In this document: in pieces, positions 1-7,522 of the stretch
Layout: the number at the start of each line of letters is the position of its first letter
Position numbering within the stretch: the first letter of the stretch is position 1
Source: Calditrichota bacterium
GTDB lineage: Bacteria; Zixibacteria; MSB-5A5; GN15; FEB-12
Assembly: GCA_008501655.1 (NCBI GenBank)
Contig: QQUK01000376.1
Coordinates: 1-19,781, forward strand
Length of the DNA stretch: 19,781 bases
Direction: 5' to 3'
The notes under the pieces: model-generated
Databases searched by the model: none
What the model was told of the DNA's origin: nothing
What the model saw: the letters and a program-made list of their open reading frames with translations, nothing else
Translations under genes and position numbers: made by a program

Positions 1-2
1 CT

Positions 3-344
3 CCCCAGATTCATGGAGATGGTCAGCAGACACGGGATTTTACGTATGTCGATGATGCGGTAGATGGAACGTTGTTAGCTCTTTTATCTCCGAAGGCTGA
101 GGGGCAGGTGTTTAATATCGGAACCGGAGTCGAGACGACTATTGTCGGGTTGTATACGATGCTTTGTGAATTGATGGGGAAACAGGTCAAGCCGAAATAT
201 ATCGACCGGCGTGATATTGATAATATTCGTCGCCGTGCGGTTTCGATTGAAATGATCCGGACAAGATTACGCTGGACACCGATGATTGGCATCAAAAAGG
301 GTCTGAAGAATACGCTGGACTGGTATTTTGAGAACAAGGGTTAA
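3..344 (+). CDS. NAD-dependent epimerase/dehydratase, C-terminal part (NDP-sugar epimerase type)
   Basis: The frame is open from base 3 to a TAA at 342-344 and gives the last 113 residues of a short-chain dehydrogenase/reductase acting on nucleotide sugars; the 5' end lies outside the window. The visible part starts with the family signature GDGxQxRDFxYVDD, followed by the conserved VFNIGTG segment and a C-terminal RxRLRWTP region typical of UDP-glucose 4-epimerase-like or dTDP-glucose dehydratase-like enzymes. The N-terminal Rossmann GxxGxxG and the YxxxK catalytic pair are not visible, so the exact substrate cannot be named. It converges on a membrane glycosyltransferase gene six bases away. 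Both may serve surface glycan assembly, which is an inference. A TTG at 72 could be misread as a start, but the homologous sequence clearly continues upstream. Confidence 0.9.
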   Translation, partial: PQIHGDGQQTRDFTYVDDAVDGTLLALLSPKAEGQVFNIGTGVETTIVGLYTMLCELMGKQVKPKYIDRRDIDNIRRRAVSIEMIRTRLRWTPMIGIKKGLKNTLDWYFENKG

Positions 345-350
345 GGGTTG

Positions 351-1976
351 TTAGCGAATTTTTGAAAGTTCCTCAACAGATGAGATCGCATCTTTTCTAA
401 TGTAATCACCTGACATAATTTTTCTTCCTATTTGTTTTTCTGCATAAGTATCAGGATATTCATTTATAGGAATGTAATCTTCTGAAAATCTATTATCTTC
501 ATCAAACTTTGACACTACAGTAAAATATCCATGTGTATGAATAAAAGTAGGTTTTATTTCTTCAAAAATATAATCGTAGAATTTTTGTTGGTTTTTGCCT
601 CTGTTCTTTGCTATGACAGGATCACAGAGTCCGCCTAAATCGTAAATTTTTAATTCTGAATAGTATAGGGTTCCTCCGATATCGGGAACGAGAAACGAAC
701 CGTTTTTGATGTTAAGTTTTTCTGCGTAGTTATTAAATTTAAATCCATAGTTGTTTGCGATTCTGGCAAAACTTACTTTCTTTGTTTTGTGCCAGGTTTG
801 TAGTCTTGGAATGTTTTCCTGTGCTGAGGAATATACAAAAGCTAAACCGACAAGGAGGAGTAAGATTTTTCCGTATCTTTTGCTGGTCAGCGCAAACAAA
901 TCAATGAAGAAGAAAAGAATGACAAAAGCGGAGAAGAGATAAAATGGGGTAGCAAACCGGTATTCACCCATCCAGTCTATTGGTAACAACAGATACACAC
1001 CTAAGGAAAAACAATACATCAACAGTGTGAGAAAAGTTCTATGGAAATCAGTTTTCTTTAAAGAGATGATTATTATCCAAACTAAAAACAGTATAGGAAA
1101 TGACAACCAGATAGTCTTACCTGTAAAAGTGCTGAGTAATTCTTGTGATTTTATCAAGTATTCCGTTTCCAAAGTTATAATACTCAAGATTGTTTCGCTA
1201 TCAGGACCGCCTTTGACATGGTAGGTGTTCGGGAAAAAATCATGAAAGTAAAGATTCCTGAACAAGAGCAGGGCTGCAATCAGTCCTGCTGCATAGAGAA
1301 AATACATGATGAGTAGGGTTCCGTTTTTTTTGAATGAAAAACTTTTAGTGTACAGGTTTGAACCAATCAGATAAATCGGTAACACTAAAATATATACAAT
1401 ACCATCCGGTCGGGTTATGAGGATTCCAAATGAAATCAGCGCAAATATAAACAGCTGTTTTTGTGTTATGTTTTTTGCATCTGCATTTAGTATGAGATAC
1501 CATAACAAAACTATAAGAAATGCATATAATGGATTTTCGAGTCCTGATGTTGTCCAGATGACAAATGATGCACTTGTTGCAATCAGAATCAGAGTAATGA
1601 ACAGCAGGAGATAATTTGTTACAGATTGTTTTTTTACAGATTTGCCCAGCAGGATGAATATACCAAGAACTAGGATACAGCTGATTATTTTGGATGTTAT
1701 ATAAGGTTCGAATAAACCGACAAGATAAAAGACAGCCATTAAGATGACCCAGAGAAAATTAGAGTAACCTTCGATAGGATTCATGCCCGGTTGAGTGACA
1801 AGACCGTTACCGGCAGCGAGGTTTCTTGAAAAGACAAATGAGATACCAGCATCATCTATCAGCCAATCGGATAAGGGAAGGATTGAAAATATATAAACTA
1901 TAAAAGCGAGTGTGATAATAATCAGTTGAACGATGTTTAATTTGATACCGGGAATAAGATTATCATTTAGATTCAT
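351..1976 (-). CDS. GT-C fold membrane glycosyltransferase (DDxxI type)
   Basis: A 541-residue polytopic membrane protein with about ten hydrophobic segments spread over residues 12-375 and a soluble C-terminal domain of roughly 150 residues. Near the N-terminus it carries DDAGISFVFSRNLAAGNG (Asp41-Asp42) followed by PIEGYSNFLW, the first-loop signature of GT-C enzymes that use polyprenyl-phosphate sugars, related to the ArnT/PMT and mycobacterial arabinosyl- or ZomB-like families. The likely reaction is transfer of a sugar from a lipid-phosphate donor on the outer face of the inner membrane; acceptor and sugar cannot be read from the sequence. The ATG at 1976 has no Shine-Dalgarno sequence, and a good promoter (1984-2012) places the transcription start almost on this codon. 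The gene is AT-rich compared with the sigma factor gene upstream, from which a terminator separates it. Family confidence is fair; substrate is unknown. Confidence 0.8.
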   Translation of the reverse strand: MNLNDNLIPGIKLNIVQLIIITLAFIVYIFSILPLSDWLIDDAGISFVFSRNLAAGNGLVTQPGMNPIEGYSNFLWVILMAVFYLVGLFEPYITSKIISCILVLGIFILLGKSVKKQSVTNYLLLFITLILIATSASFVIWTTSGLENPLYAFLIVLLWYLILNADAKNITQKQLFIFALISFGILITRPDGIVYILVLPIYLIGSNLYTKSFSFKKNGTLLIMYFLYAAGLIAALLLFRNLYFHDFFPNTYHVKGGPDSETILSIITLETEYLIKSQELLSTFTGKTIWLSFPILFLVWIIIISLKKTDFHRTFLTLLMYCFSLGVYLLLPIDWMGEYRFATPFYLFSAFVILFFFIDLFALTSKRYGKILLLLVGLAFVYSSAQENIPRLQTWHKTKKVSFARIANNYGFKFNNYAEKLNIKNGSFLVPDIGGTLYYSELKIYDLGGLCDPVIAKNRGKNQQKFYDYIFEEIKPTFIHTHGYFTVVSKFDEDNRFSEDYIPINEYPDTYAEKQIGRKIMSGDYIRKDAISSVEELSKIR

Positions 1977-1983
1977 AGAACGA

Positions 1984-2012
1984 TATATATCAATATTGAT
2001 TCTGATTGTAAA
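1984..2012 (-). promoter_or_regulatory. Sigma70-type promoter for the GT-C gene
   Basis: On the minus strand, TTTACA (2007-2012) is followed by a 17-base spacer and TATATA (1984-1989). Transcription would begin near 1977, directly at the ATG of the membrane glycosyltransferase gene, implying a leaderless or nearly leaderless mRNA. It lies just downstream of the sigma factor terminator, as expected for an independent unit. Sequence inspection only. Confidence 0.5.
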
Positions 2013-2027
2013 GAAAGAAACGGGCAG

Positions 2028-2063
2028 AAAAAAACCCGGCTATATAACATAGTCGGGTTTTTT
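2028..2063 (-). terminator. Rho-independent terminator after the sigma factor gene
   Basis: A-run (2028-2034), CCCG-G-CTAT, five-base loop, ATAG-T-CGGG, T-run (2058-2063): a stem of about nine pairs with one central G:T (A:C on the other strand) position, flanked by an A-run and a T-run. Read on the minus strand, the U-tract is the complement of 2028-2034, about 50 bases after the sigma factor stop codon. The symmetry would also permit plus-strand termination, although no plus-strand gene is being read here. Confidence 0.85.
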
Positions 2064-2085
2064 ATTTTCAGGTATCAATCAATCA

Positions 2086-2940
2086 TCAATTTAAATAAGC
2101 ACGTAAGGAACGGCTTCGGGAAGCATGGCGAAGTCTACGGATCGCTTTCTCTTTAATCTGACGTACCCGCTCACGGGTTAATGAAAAACGAGCTCCGATC
2201 TCTTCTAATGTCAGTGCTTTTTCATGGTTTAAACCAAAATACAGATTGATTACTTCCGCTTCTCTTGGTGTCAATGAATCGAGCGCTTTTTCAATCTCAA
2301 CCTTTAAGGAGCCTTTTAATAATGACTCATCGGGAGACGGCTGGAACTCATCTTCGAGGACATCAATCAATGAATTGTCTTCAGAAGCGGAGAAGGGTGC
2401 ATCCAATGAAAGATGCGAATTAGAAATCTTGAGTGTATCTGAAACTTCCCCTTCAGAGAGTTCCAGTTCTTTTGAGATTTCCTCGGGTGAAGGGAGTCGT
2501 CCCAGCGATTGTTCGAGCTGAGAGGAGACCTTACCGATTTTATGCAGTGTTCCGACACGGTTTAAGGGAAGTCGGACAATACGGGACTGCTCGGCCAATG
2601 CCTGCAGGATAGCCTGCCGTATCCACCAGACTGCATAGGAAATAAATTTGAATCCCCGGGTTTCATCAAACCGCTTGGCTGCTTTGATAAGACCAATGTT
2701 ACCCTCATTGATCAGATCAGCCAAGGATAACCCTTGGTTCTGGTATTGTTTTGCCACCGAAACAACAAAACGCAGATTGGCTTTTGTTAATTTCTCCAGG
2801 GCACGTTTGTCGCCCTGCTTGATTTTTCTTGCCAGCCGCACTTCTTCTTCGGCGTTAATAAGAGGGGTTTCCCCGATCTCGCGAAGATAGAGATCCAATG
2901 ATCTATCTTCGTCGCGATATTTGAGGGATTGCTTAGCCAC
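2086..2940 (-). CDS. rpoD: RNA polymerase primary sigma factor (sigma-70, RpoD/SigA type)
   Basis: A 284-residue sigma-70 protein that directs RNA polymerase to housekeeping promoters. Region 1.2 (about 13-44, DLYLREIGETPLI), region 2 (45-118, with NLRFVVSVAKQY, DLINEGNIGLIKAA and the promoter-melting and -10 recognition stretch FKFISYAVWWIRQAI), region 3 (about 127-205) and region 4 (215-275, helix-turn-helix LTLEEIGARFSLTRERVRQI) are all present and intact. There is no region 1.1 and no non-conserved insert, the compact form used as the primary sigma in Bacteroidetes and relatives; this is the best taxonomic marker in the window. The start is GTG at 2940, the first start codon after an in-frame TAG at 2950-2952, with AAGGAG about 13 bases upstream, a rather long spacing. 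It lies 89 bases after htrA on the same strand, so co-transcription is possible. A group 2 paralogue cannot be excluded. Confidence 0.95.
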   Translation of the reverse strand: MAKQSLKYRDEDRSLDLYLREIGETPLINAEEEVRLARKIKQGDKRALEKLTKANLRFVVSVAKQYQNQGLSLADLINEGNIGLIKAAKRFDETRGFKFISYAVWWIRQAILQALAEQSRIVRLPLNRVGTLHKIGKVSSQLEQSLGRLPSPEEISKELELSEGEVSDTLKISNSHLSLDAPFSASEDNSLIDVLEDEFQPSPDESLLKGSLKVEIEKALDSLTPREAEVINLYFGLNHEKALTLEEIGARFSLTRERVRQIKEKAIRRLRHASRSRSLRAYLN

Positions 2941-3029
2941 TAGTTCTGACTAACTCCTTCCACTTAAAATGTTTACTCCCCGAAACTTCACAACAAGTCC
3001 CGAGTTCCATAATCTATTTTTTTCACACA

Positions 3030-4538
3030 TTATGGTCTTAATACTACTCTTGCTACTTTACCGTCCGGTCCTACAACCAGAAGCGGTATGCGGGTTGTCC
3101 GTGATGACATTTCCTGACTAATCGCAATTATGTCATCGGTTGAGGCAACGGGCTGATTGTTAATCTGGATAATAATCGTACCGAGTACGATTCCGGAATT
3201 ATCAGCTGATGACCCGGAGCGGACTGATTGTACCATTACTCCGTTAAAGTGGTCAATATTCATCCTTGTCGCCAAATCTTCGGTGAAAGTCACCAAATCC
3301 ATTCCCAGCCACCGGACACCCGGTTCATCGGTGAGAGTATTTCCGGTACTCTGCTGTAATGTAGCTAAGAATGTTTCACGGTCTGCTACAACAGCGTTGA
3401 CCGTTTTATGTTCCCCGTTTCTGATTAATTCCATTGGTACCGGTTGCCCGTCTTTTACCTGTGAAACTAATACGGAGAGATGATTGTTATTTTCAACATT
3501 TTGTCCGGCTATTTTTAAGATAATATCTCCGCCTTTGATTCCGGCGACATCGGCCGGGGAATTCTGAAAGACAGAATCAATTTTTACGCCGTGGACACCA
3601 TCGATGCCCTGCCGGCGGGCTTCCTGCTCGGTAAGCTGTCCAAGCCAGACGCCGAGCCAGCCGCGGCTGACTTTGCCGTGAGCGATAAGATCCGGAACAA
3701 CCGAACGGACAAGGTTTATCGGAATGGCAAAGCCGATTCCTACGGAACCTCCGGAAGGGGAAGAGATAGCGGAATTAACGCCGATTACTTCACCTCGGAT
3801 GTTTAAGAGCGGTCCGCCGGAGTTACCCGGGTTGATAGCGGCATCGGTCTGGATATAATCCTGATACGCCGGGGTTTCGGAACCAAACCTGAGGTTTCTG
3901 CGACCTTTGGCTGAGATTACGCCAACGGTGACAGTTCTGTCCAGGCCTTGCTGGGGGAATGGATTGCCTATGGCAATCGCCCAGTCGCCGACTTTGAGAT
4001 CATCTGAATCCCCAAAGGGGATAACGGTTACCTCTTTGTCCGGTTCTATTTTAATTACTGCTAAATCTGTCTGTGGGTCGGTTCCGACCAATGTTGCATC
4101 GTAGGTAAACCCGGATGAGGTTAAAACGGAAATATCGACAGAATTTTCTACGACATGGTTATTCGTCAGAATATATCCGTCGTCTCTGAAAAAGAATCCG
4201 GAACCTGAGGAAGTTGCAAAATTGGAGCCACGGTGCCACCAGGGTGTTTCGGCAACTTTTGATTTTGAGGAAATATGCACGACGGCGTCGGACAGATTTT
4301 CCACTATAGAAACAAATGGTGATTCGACTACACCATTTCGCTCGACAACCGGATATGCGCCGGTTTCTGCGATATTCGTCGGGATTTGGGCATTTATCGG
4401 CGGGGTGACGTCAAGATTTGCGGTAATGAGCATCCCGAATACGGTAAAAACGATCCCTGTTAAAACAAAAAGAGAAATCGAAAGTCCTGATTGACCGGAA
4501 TTTCTCTTAGGAAGCCGAGAGTTGTCGACCTTTGTCAC
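3030..4538 (-). CDS. htrA: Periplasmic serine protease of the HtrA/Deg family, two PDZ domains
   Basis: A 502-residue protein with an N-terminal membrane anchor or uncleaved signal (about 20-42), a trypsin-like protease domain (about 80-285) and two PDZ domains (about 292-380 and 410-500). The catalytic triad is visible: His128 in TNNHVV, Asp158 in TDLAVIK and Ser240 in NPGNSGGPLL. HtrA proteases degrade or refold damaged envelope proteins in the periplasm. Length and two-PDZ architecture fit DegP/DegQ. The start is GTG at 4538, with GGAGG ten bases upstream and a strong promoter (4570-4598) about 32 bases before the start codon. The sigma factor gene follows 89 bases downstream with no terminator between them, so envelope stress could also read into it (inference). 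Its G+C content is noticeably higher than that of neighbouring genes. Confidence 0.95.
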   Translation of the reverse strand: MTKVDNSRLPKRNSGQSGLSISLFVLTGIVFTVFGMLITANLDVTPPINAQIPTNIAETGAYPVVERNGVVESPFVSIVENLSDAVVHISSKSKVAETPWWHRGSNFATSSGSGFFFRDDGYILTNNHVVENSVDISVLTSSGFTYDATLVGTDPQTDLAVIKIEPDKEVTVIPFGDSDDLKVGDWAIAIGNPFPQQGLDRTVTVGVISAKGRRNLRFGSETPAYQDYIQTDAAINPGNSGGPLLNIRGEVIGVNSAISSPSGGSVGIGFAIPINLVRSVVPDLIAHGKVSRGWLGVWLGQLTEQEARRQGIDGVHGVKIDSVFQNSPADVAGIKGGDIILKIAGQNVENNNHLSVLVSQVKDGQPVPMELIRNGEHKTVNAVVADRETFLATLQQSTGNTLTDEPGVRWLGMDLVTFTEDLATRMNIDHFNGVMVQSVRSGSSADNSGIVLGTIIIQINNQPVASTDDIIAISQEMSSRTTRIPLLVVGPDGKVARVVLRP

Positions 4539-4569
4539 GTATCTTAGTCCTCCAACTAGTTAGCCAAGT

Positions 4570-4598
4570 AAGATAGCTAAATTCACGGTTAGCGTCAA
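4570..4598 (-). promoter_or_regulatory. Promoter of htrA with overlapping inverted repeat
   Basis: On the minus strand, TTGACG (4593-4598), a 17-base spacer and TATCTT (4570-4575) give a start near 4563, a short leader and the GGAGG of htrA. The -35 box is embedded in the inverted repeat GTCAAG-N6-CTTGAC (4594-4611), a possible operator. The promoter is well supported by position and spacing; the operator is speculative. Confidence 0.65.
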
Positions 4599-4641
4599 GC
4601 ACTTTCTTGACAGTTTCTTGTATATTATATTAAACGTAAGT

Positions 4642-4698
4642 TGGAGTCAAATGATGCAATTTATTTGGGAAAAAGGGTTATTTTCCAATTATTATTGG
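4642..4698 (+). repeat. Direct repeat flanking the orphan membrane gene, copy 1
   Basis: Begins with TGGAGTCAAATGATGCAAT, identical over 19 bases to 5396-5414, then continues as a TTATTTGGGAAAAAGGGTTA-like stretch matching copy 2 with a two-base gap and one or two substitutions, and a looser AATTATTATTGG tail. It lies between the htrA promoter region and the end of the membrane gene at 4705. It contains short hairpins (GGAAAA/TTTTCC) but no coding sequence. Confidence 0.85.
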
Positions 4699-4704
4699 TA
4701 GTTA

Positions 4705-5208
4705 CTAAGGATTTTGTTGGGTTGAGGTGATAGTCTGACTGTTTTTCAAAATGGCTGATTTAACATAGTAGTACCCAATGAGAGAACCTGCGATAAGTGG
4801 GAAAAATGCGAGATAGAAAATGGTAGCACCAGAGTAGAAAAATATGGCTATTAGTGCATCAGTGTAATTACGAAAAAACGAATGAGATTGTAAATTAAGT
4901 GAATCTGATATTAACATTGAGAGAAAAGTTAATGTCCAGCTTAAGAGTATTGCTAATATTGAACTTGCTAAACCTACAGCGATTCCCTTCGATATCTCAT
5001 ATTTTTTCTGTTTTTCTATGATTTTCCACCAGAGAAAAGCAGAGATGGTAAAGGATGAAACAATAGTTGACAGGAATAGCAATAATATTGAATGTTCATA
5101 TGAAAAATAAAAAAATATAGAAAAGGTTAGAGATAAAATGCCTATGAGGGAACAGTAAAGTCCAAATATGATACTTCTTTTTTTATTTAAATGAAGTTCA
5201 TTAGCCAT
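4705..5208 (-). CDS. Orphan membrane protein with about four transmembrane helices
   Basis: A 167-residue hydrophobic protein not recognised as a known family. It has a short charged N-terminus (NKKRS), hydrophobic segments at about 13-34, 39-61, 75-99 and 119-147, a positive loop after the second helix (KIIEKQKKYEISK) and a polar C-terminal tail rich in Gln and Thr. No catalytic or binding motif is visible. The ATG at 5208 has only a weak AGGA about 12 bases upstream. The gene is very AT-rich (16 G+C of 60 at 5101-5160), stands alone between htrA and the peroxiredoxin gene, and is bracketed by two copies of a repeat of about 45 bases. That suggests a cassette or transferred gene rather than part of a neighbouring operon (inference). 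It is likely real because the frame is long, has a coherent helix pattern and has a promoter candidate. Confidence 0.75.
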   Translation of the reverse strand: MANELHLNKKRSIIFGLYCSLIGILSLTFSIFFYFSYEHSILLLFLSTIVSSFTISAFLWWKIIEKQKKYEISKGIAVGLASSILAILLSWTLTFLSMLISDSLNLQSHSFFRNYTDALIAIFFYSGATIFYLAFFPLIAGSLIGYYYVKSAILKNSQTITSTQQNP

Positions 5209-5248
5209 TTTGATTAATCCTATTTTGATTGTAAATATATACTAAAAC

Positions 5249-5276
5249 AAGATACATAATGCATTTTAGTAATCAA
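5249..5276 (-). promoter_or_regulatory. Possible promoter of the orphan membrane gene
   Basis: On the minus strand, TTGATT (5271-5276), 16 bases, then TATCTT (5249-5254), giving a leader of about 35 bases before the ATG at 5208. The surrounding DNA is very AT-rich, so chance matches are likely. Confidence 0.4.
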
Positions 5277-5395
5277 ATAGATTTAAATAGAATTTCATTA
5301 AGTAAATTGATATTTATGAAAAGACAGCTAAAAGGGTGATATCTGCTTCTGCAACGCTTGCAATAAGATTGAAATGACCCAGAAATATCGTTAAA

Positions 5396-5441
5396 TGGAG
5401 TCAAATGATGCAATATTTATTGGGAAAAAGTGTTAATTATT
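5396..5441 (+). repeat. Direct repeat flanking the orphan membrane gene, copy 2
   Basis: Second copy of the element at 4642-4698, in the same orientation: 19 identical bases, then a GGGAAAAAG-TGTTA segment aligned with copy 1 through small indels. It sits between the end of the peroxiredoxin gene (5479) and the upstream region of the membrane gene. The two copies are about 750 bases apart and enclose only that gene and its promoter. Confidence 0.85.
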
Positions 5442-5478
5442 GTGGCTAAAGAAATCGTCACATTTTTTCATCAAGTAT

Positions 5479-6207
5479 CTATTCTGTCTTTAAAACCTCA
5501 ATTATATCAACTGGTTCAGCTCTCAGTTTGTAGTCAATTTCTAAAAATGCATAGATTATCTGACCCTGCGGGTTTACTACATAGGTAGCTGAAAGAGGGA
5601 GTTCTGCTTTTTCAGATTTATAGTATTCCTGGAAATTGAAATCAAATTTCCCCATCGCCTGCTGGATTGTTGCAGGAACTTCAAAAACGATTCCGAATTT
5701 CTTTGAGGCTACTAAACCGGTATCGGAGAGAACCGGATATGTGAGGCTGTCCATTTTGGCTACTTCAAGTGACCTGTCCGGCGGTTCGGCTGAGATTGCA
5801 ACCAGAGAAGCATTTAACTTTTTAAAATCAGGGAGATATTTTTCCATTTCACTGAGGTAGATATTGCAGTAAGGGCACCATTGACCGCGATAAAAGACAA
5901 GAATAAGATTTCCGTTTTTCAATAATTCATCTGAAGAAACAATGTTTCCATTTTCATCAGGTAATGAAAAGGACGGCATTTTCTCCCCGATTTGTAATGC
6001 TGTTTTGGTGATATTCGATTTTTCCAGTGTTTCGAAACCTTGATTGGTGAGGTCACGGAATTCCTGAGGAGCCCGTTTTGCGGATTCTTCGGCGCGGTTT
6101 TTAAGTTTTTCTTCGACCGGTCTTTTGGAATCTGAGAATACGTTGGAGTTTGTTATCAGGATTGCTAAACATGCTATTACAAAATTCAATGTCCGTTTTT
6201 TTAACAT
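5479..6207 (-). CDS. Exported peroxiredoxin-like protein (AhpC/TSA, thioredoxin fold, CPYC)
   Basis: A 242-residue protein starting with a signal peptide (about residues 1-25, MLKKRTLNFVIACLAIL...). An N-terminal helical segment (30-70) precedes a thioredoxin-like domain (74-242) with GEKMPSFSLPDENG, the active-site stretch FYRGQWCPYC (Cys111 and Cys114), VAISAEPPD, FPVLSD-like YPVLSD, and the C-terminal RAEPVDI segment typical of the peroxiredoxin-like AhpC/TSA subfamily. It probably reduces peroxides or acts as a thiol oxidoreductase in the periplasm; most relatives are cytoplasmic, so the signal peptide is noteworthy. The frame extends upstream to 6312, but ATG 6207 is chosen because AAAGGA lies eight bases before it and a signal peptide follows directly; the upstream residues look like untranslated sequence. 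A perfect inverted repeat (6236-6254) lies in its leader region. It is divergent from the PfkB gene. Confidence 0.88.
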   Translation of the reverse strand: MLKKRTLNFVIACLAILITNSNVFSDSKRPVEEKLKNRAEESAKRAPQEFRDLTNQGFETLEKSNITKTALQIGEKMPSFSLPDENGNIVSSDELLKNGNLILVFYRGQWCPYCNIYLSEMEKYLPDFKKLNASLVAISAEPPDRSLEVAKMDSLTYPVLSDTGLVASKKFGIVFEVPATIQQAMGKFDFNFQEYYKSEKAELPLSATYVVNPQGQIIYAFLEIDYKLRAEPVDIIEVLKTE

Positions 6208-6235
6208 TGTGGTATCCTTTTCAATTGTTAGAGAA

Positions 6236-6254
6236 ATGTTACTGCTTGTAACAT
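6236..6254. promoter_or_regulatory. Perfect 7-bp inverted repeat upstream of the peroxiredoxin gene
   Basis: ATGTTAC, five bases, GTAACAT: a perfect dyad 29-47 bases before the peroxiredoxin start codon. It has the size and geometry of a dimeric regulator site, or could form a leader hairpin in the mRNA. I cannot match it confidently to a known regulator. No convincing promoter could be assigned around it. Confidence 0.45.
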
Positions 6255-6384
6255 ACTTAGATAGGATTAGTTCCGTATTGTTTATAGGTTGTTTTGATGG
6301 GAATTGTATCAAATAAAATACCGAAAAAAAATTATCCTAAAAGGGAATTTAAAATATGATACACATACCAACCTGTTTTAAAGT

Positions 6385-6412
6385 TTGACAATGAGATGAG
6401 ATTTTCTATGTT
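6385..6412 (+). promoter_or_regulatory. Promoter of the PfkB kinase gene
   Basis: Consensus TTGACA (6385-6390), 16 bases, TATGTT (6407-6412), with a start near 6419 and GGAG plus a TTG start codon about 30 bases downstream. A second -10-like TATACT lies at 6421-6426 but has no matching -35. Confidence 0.6.
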
Positions 6413-6452
6413 CCTGTCATTATACTAATTTAAAAACATTGGAGAATGAACT

Positions 6453-7367
6453 TTGAAATTACTTATAGTCGGTTCGGTAGCTGTTGATACGATTGATACG
6501 CCTTTTGGATCAGTTAAAAGAGCGTTAGGCGGTTCGGCAACATATGCATCGGTAGCATCATCATATTTCACCAAAACCGGAATTGTCGGAGTGGTCGGAA
6601 ATGATTTTGAGAAAAAACATATCAACCTGTTAAAAAAGCAAGGTGTCGACCTTGATGGACTTCAGGTTGATCCGTCGGGGAAGACTTTTCATTGGTCGGG
6701 GTATTATGAAGGGGATATGAATGAAGCTATTACCCGTGATACTGAATTAAATGTCTTTGAAAAGTTTAATCCGGTGATACCTGATGCATATAAAAAGACA
6801 CCGTTTGTAATGCTGGGGAATATCCATCCGGCTCTTCAGTTGAATGTATTGGAGCAGATAAAAAAACCGAGGATGGTTCTTTGTGACACCATGAATTTCT
6901 GGATAACATCGGCTCCTCAGATTGTCGAGCAAGTATTCCGTAAAGTTGATATCATCTGTATTAATGATGGTGAAGCAAAACTATTCTGCAATACTTCGTC
7001 TCTTCCGAAAGCAGCGGCGGAGCTTTTGAAACTTGGTGCAAAACGAGTCATCATTAAAAAGGGTGCTCATGGCGTAAATCTATATGGTAAAAAGTCATTT
7101 TTCTCACTCCCTGCGATTCCTTTGACAAAAGTGAAAGACCCGACCGGAGCAGGGGATTCATTTGCCGGTGGAACAATCGGCTACCTTGCGAATTGTAAAA
7201 CTGACACCGAGGATAACTACCGGCGGGGACTTCTGAACGGTACGGTGCTGGCGTCTTATTGTGTCGAAAATTTCAGCTGCCGGAAAACGGTTTCTTTAAA
7301 AAAGACTGATATAAACAAACGGGTCAAGATGCTGAAAGAGTTCAACCGGATTCCTGCGATGAAGTAG
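6453..7367 (+). CDS. PfkB-family carbohydrate or nucleoside kinase
   Basis: A 304-residue ribokinase-fold kinase that transfers the ATP gamma-phosphate to a hydroxymethyl group of a sugar or nucleoside in the cytosol. Seen: N-terminal strand KLLIVGSVAVD, the glycine-rich GGSATYAS substrate segment (26-33), the GVVGNDF loop, ADP-pocket elements and the PfkB signature DPTGAGDSFAGG (229-240) with catalytic Asp235. The length is normal for the family. The start is TTG at 6453, with GGAG eight bases upstream; an ATG at 6446 is out of frame. The substrate cannot be predicted from motifs alone: ribokinase, adenosine kinase and fructokinase relatives share them. No metabolic gene is adjacent, so the gene appears monocistronic behind its own promoter and divergent from the peroxiredoxin gene. 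Confidence 0.92.
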   Translation: MKLLIVGSVAVDTIDTPFGSVKRALGGSATYASVASSYFTKTGIVGVVGNDFEKKHINLLKKQGVDLDGLQVDPSGKTFHWSGYYEGDMNEAITRDTELNVFEKFNPVIPDAYKKTPFVMLGNIHPALQLNVLEQIKKPRMVLCDTMNFWITSAPQIVEQVFRKVDIICINDGEAKLFCNTSSLPKAAAELLKLGAKRVIIKKGAHGVNLYGKKSFFSLPAIPLTKVKDPTGAGDSFAGGTIGYLANCKTDTEDNYRRGLLNGTVLASYCVENFSCRKTVSLKKTDINKRVKMLKEFNRIPAMK

Positions 7368-7522
7368 TCTTTTGAGAGCGTGAATGCATACTAACATAGT
7401 TGATTGATATGTAGTTATGATTTTCTTCAGAATTTATTAATCTATCTATTGGTCTTTGTTGTCTTACAGGTAAATAATTAGTAAATGCTAACTTGATTAC
7501 CTTTTAAGAAAGGATAGAAAAG

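Noticed and set aside
4607..4634. Plus-strand promoter with TTGACA near 4607
   Set aside because: No acceptable -10 at 16-18 bases and no plus-strand gene downstream; the TTGAC is the outer arm of the inverted repeat at the htrA promoter.
6208..6312. N-terminal extension of the peroxiredoxin frame to 6312
   Set aside because: It precedes a good signal peptide, lacks a ribosome site and runs through the dyad; ATG 6207 has AAAGGA at the right distance.
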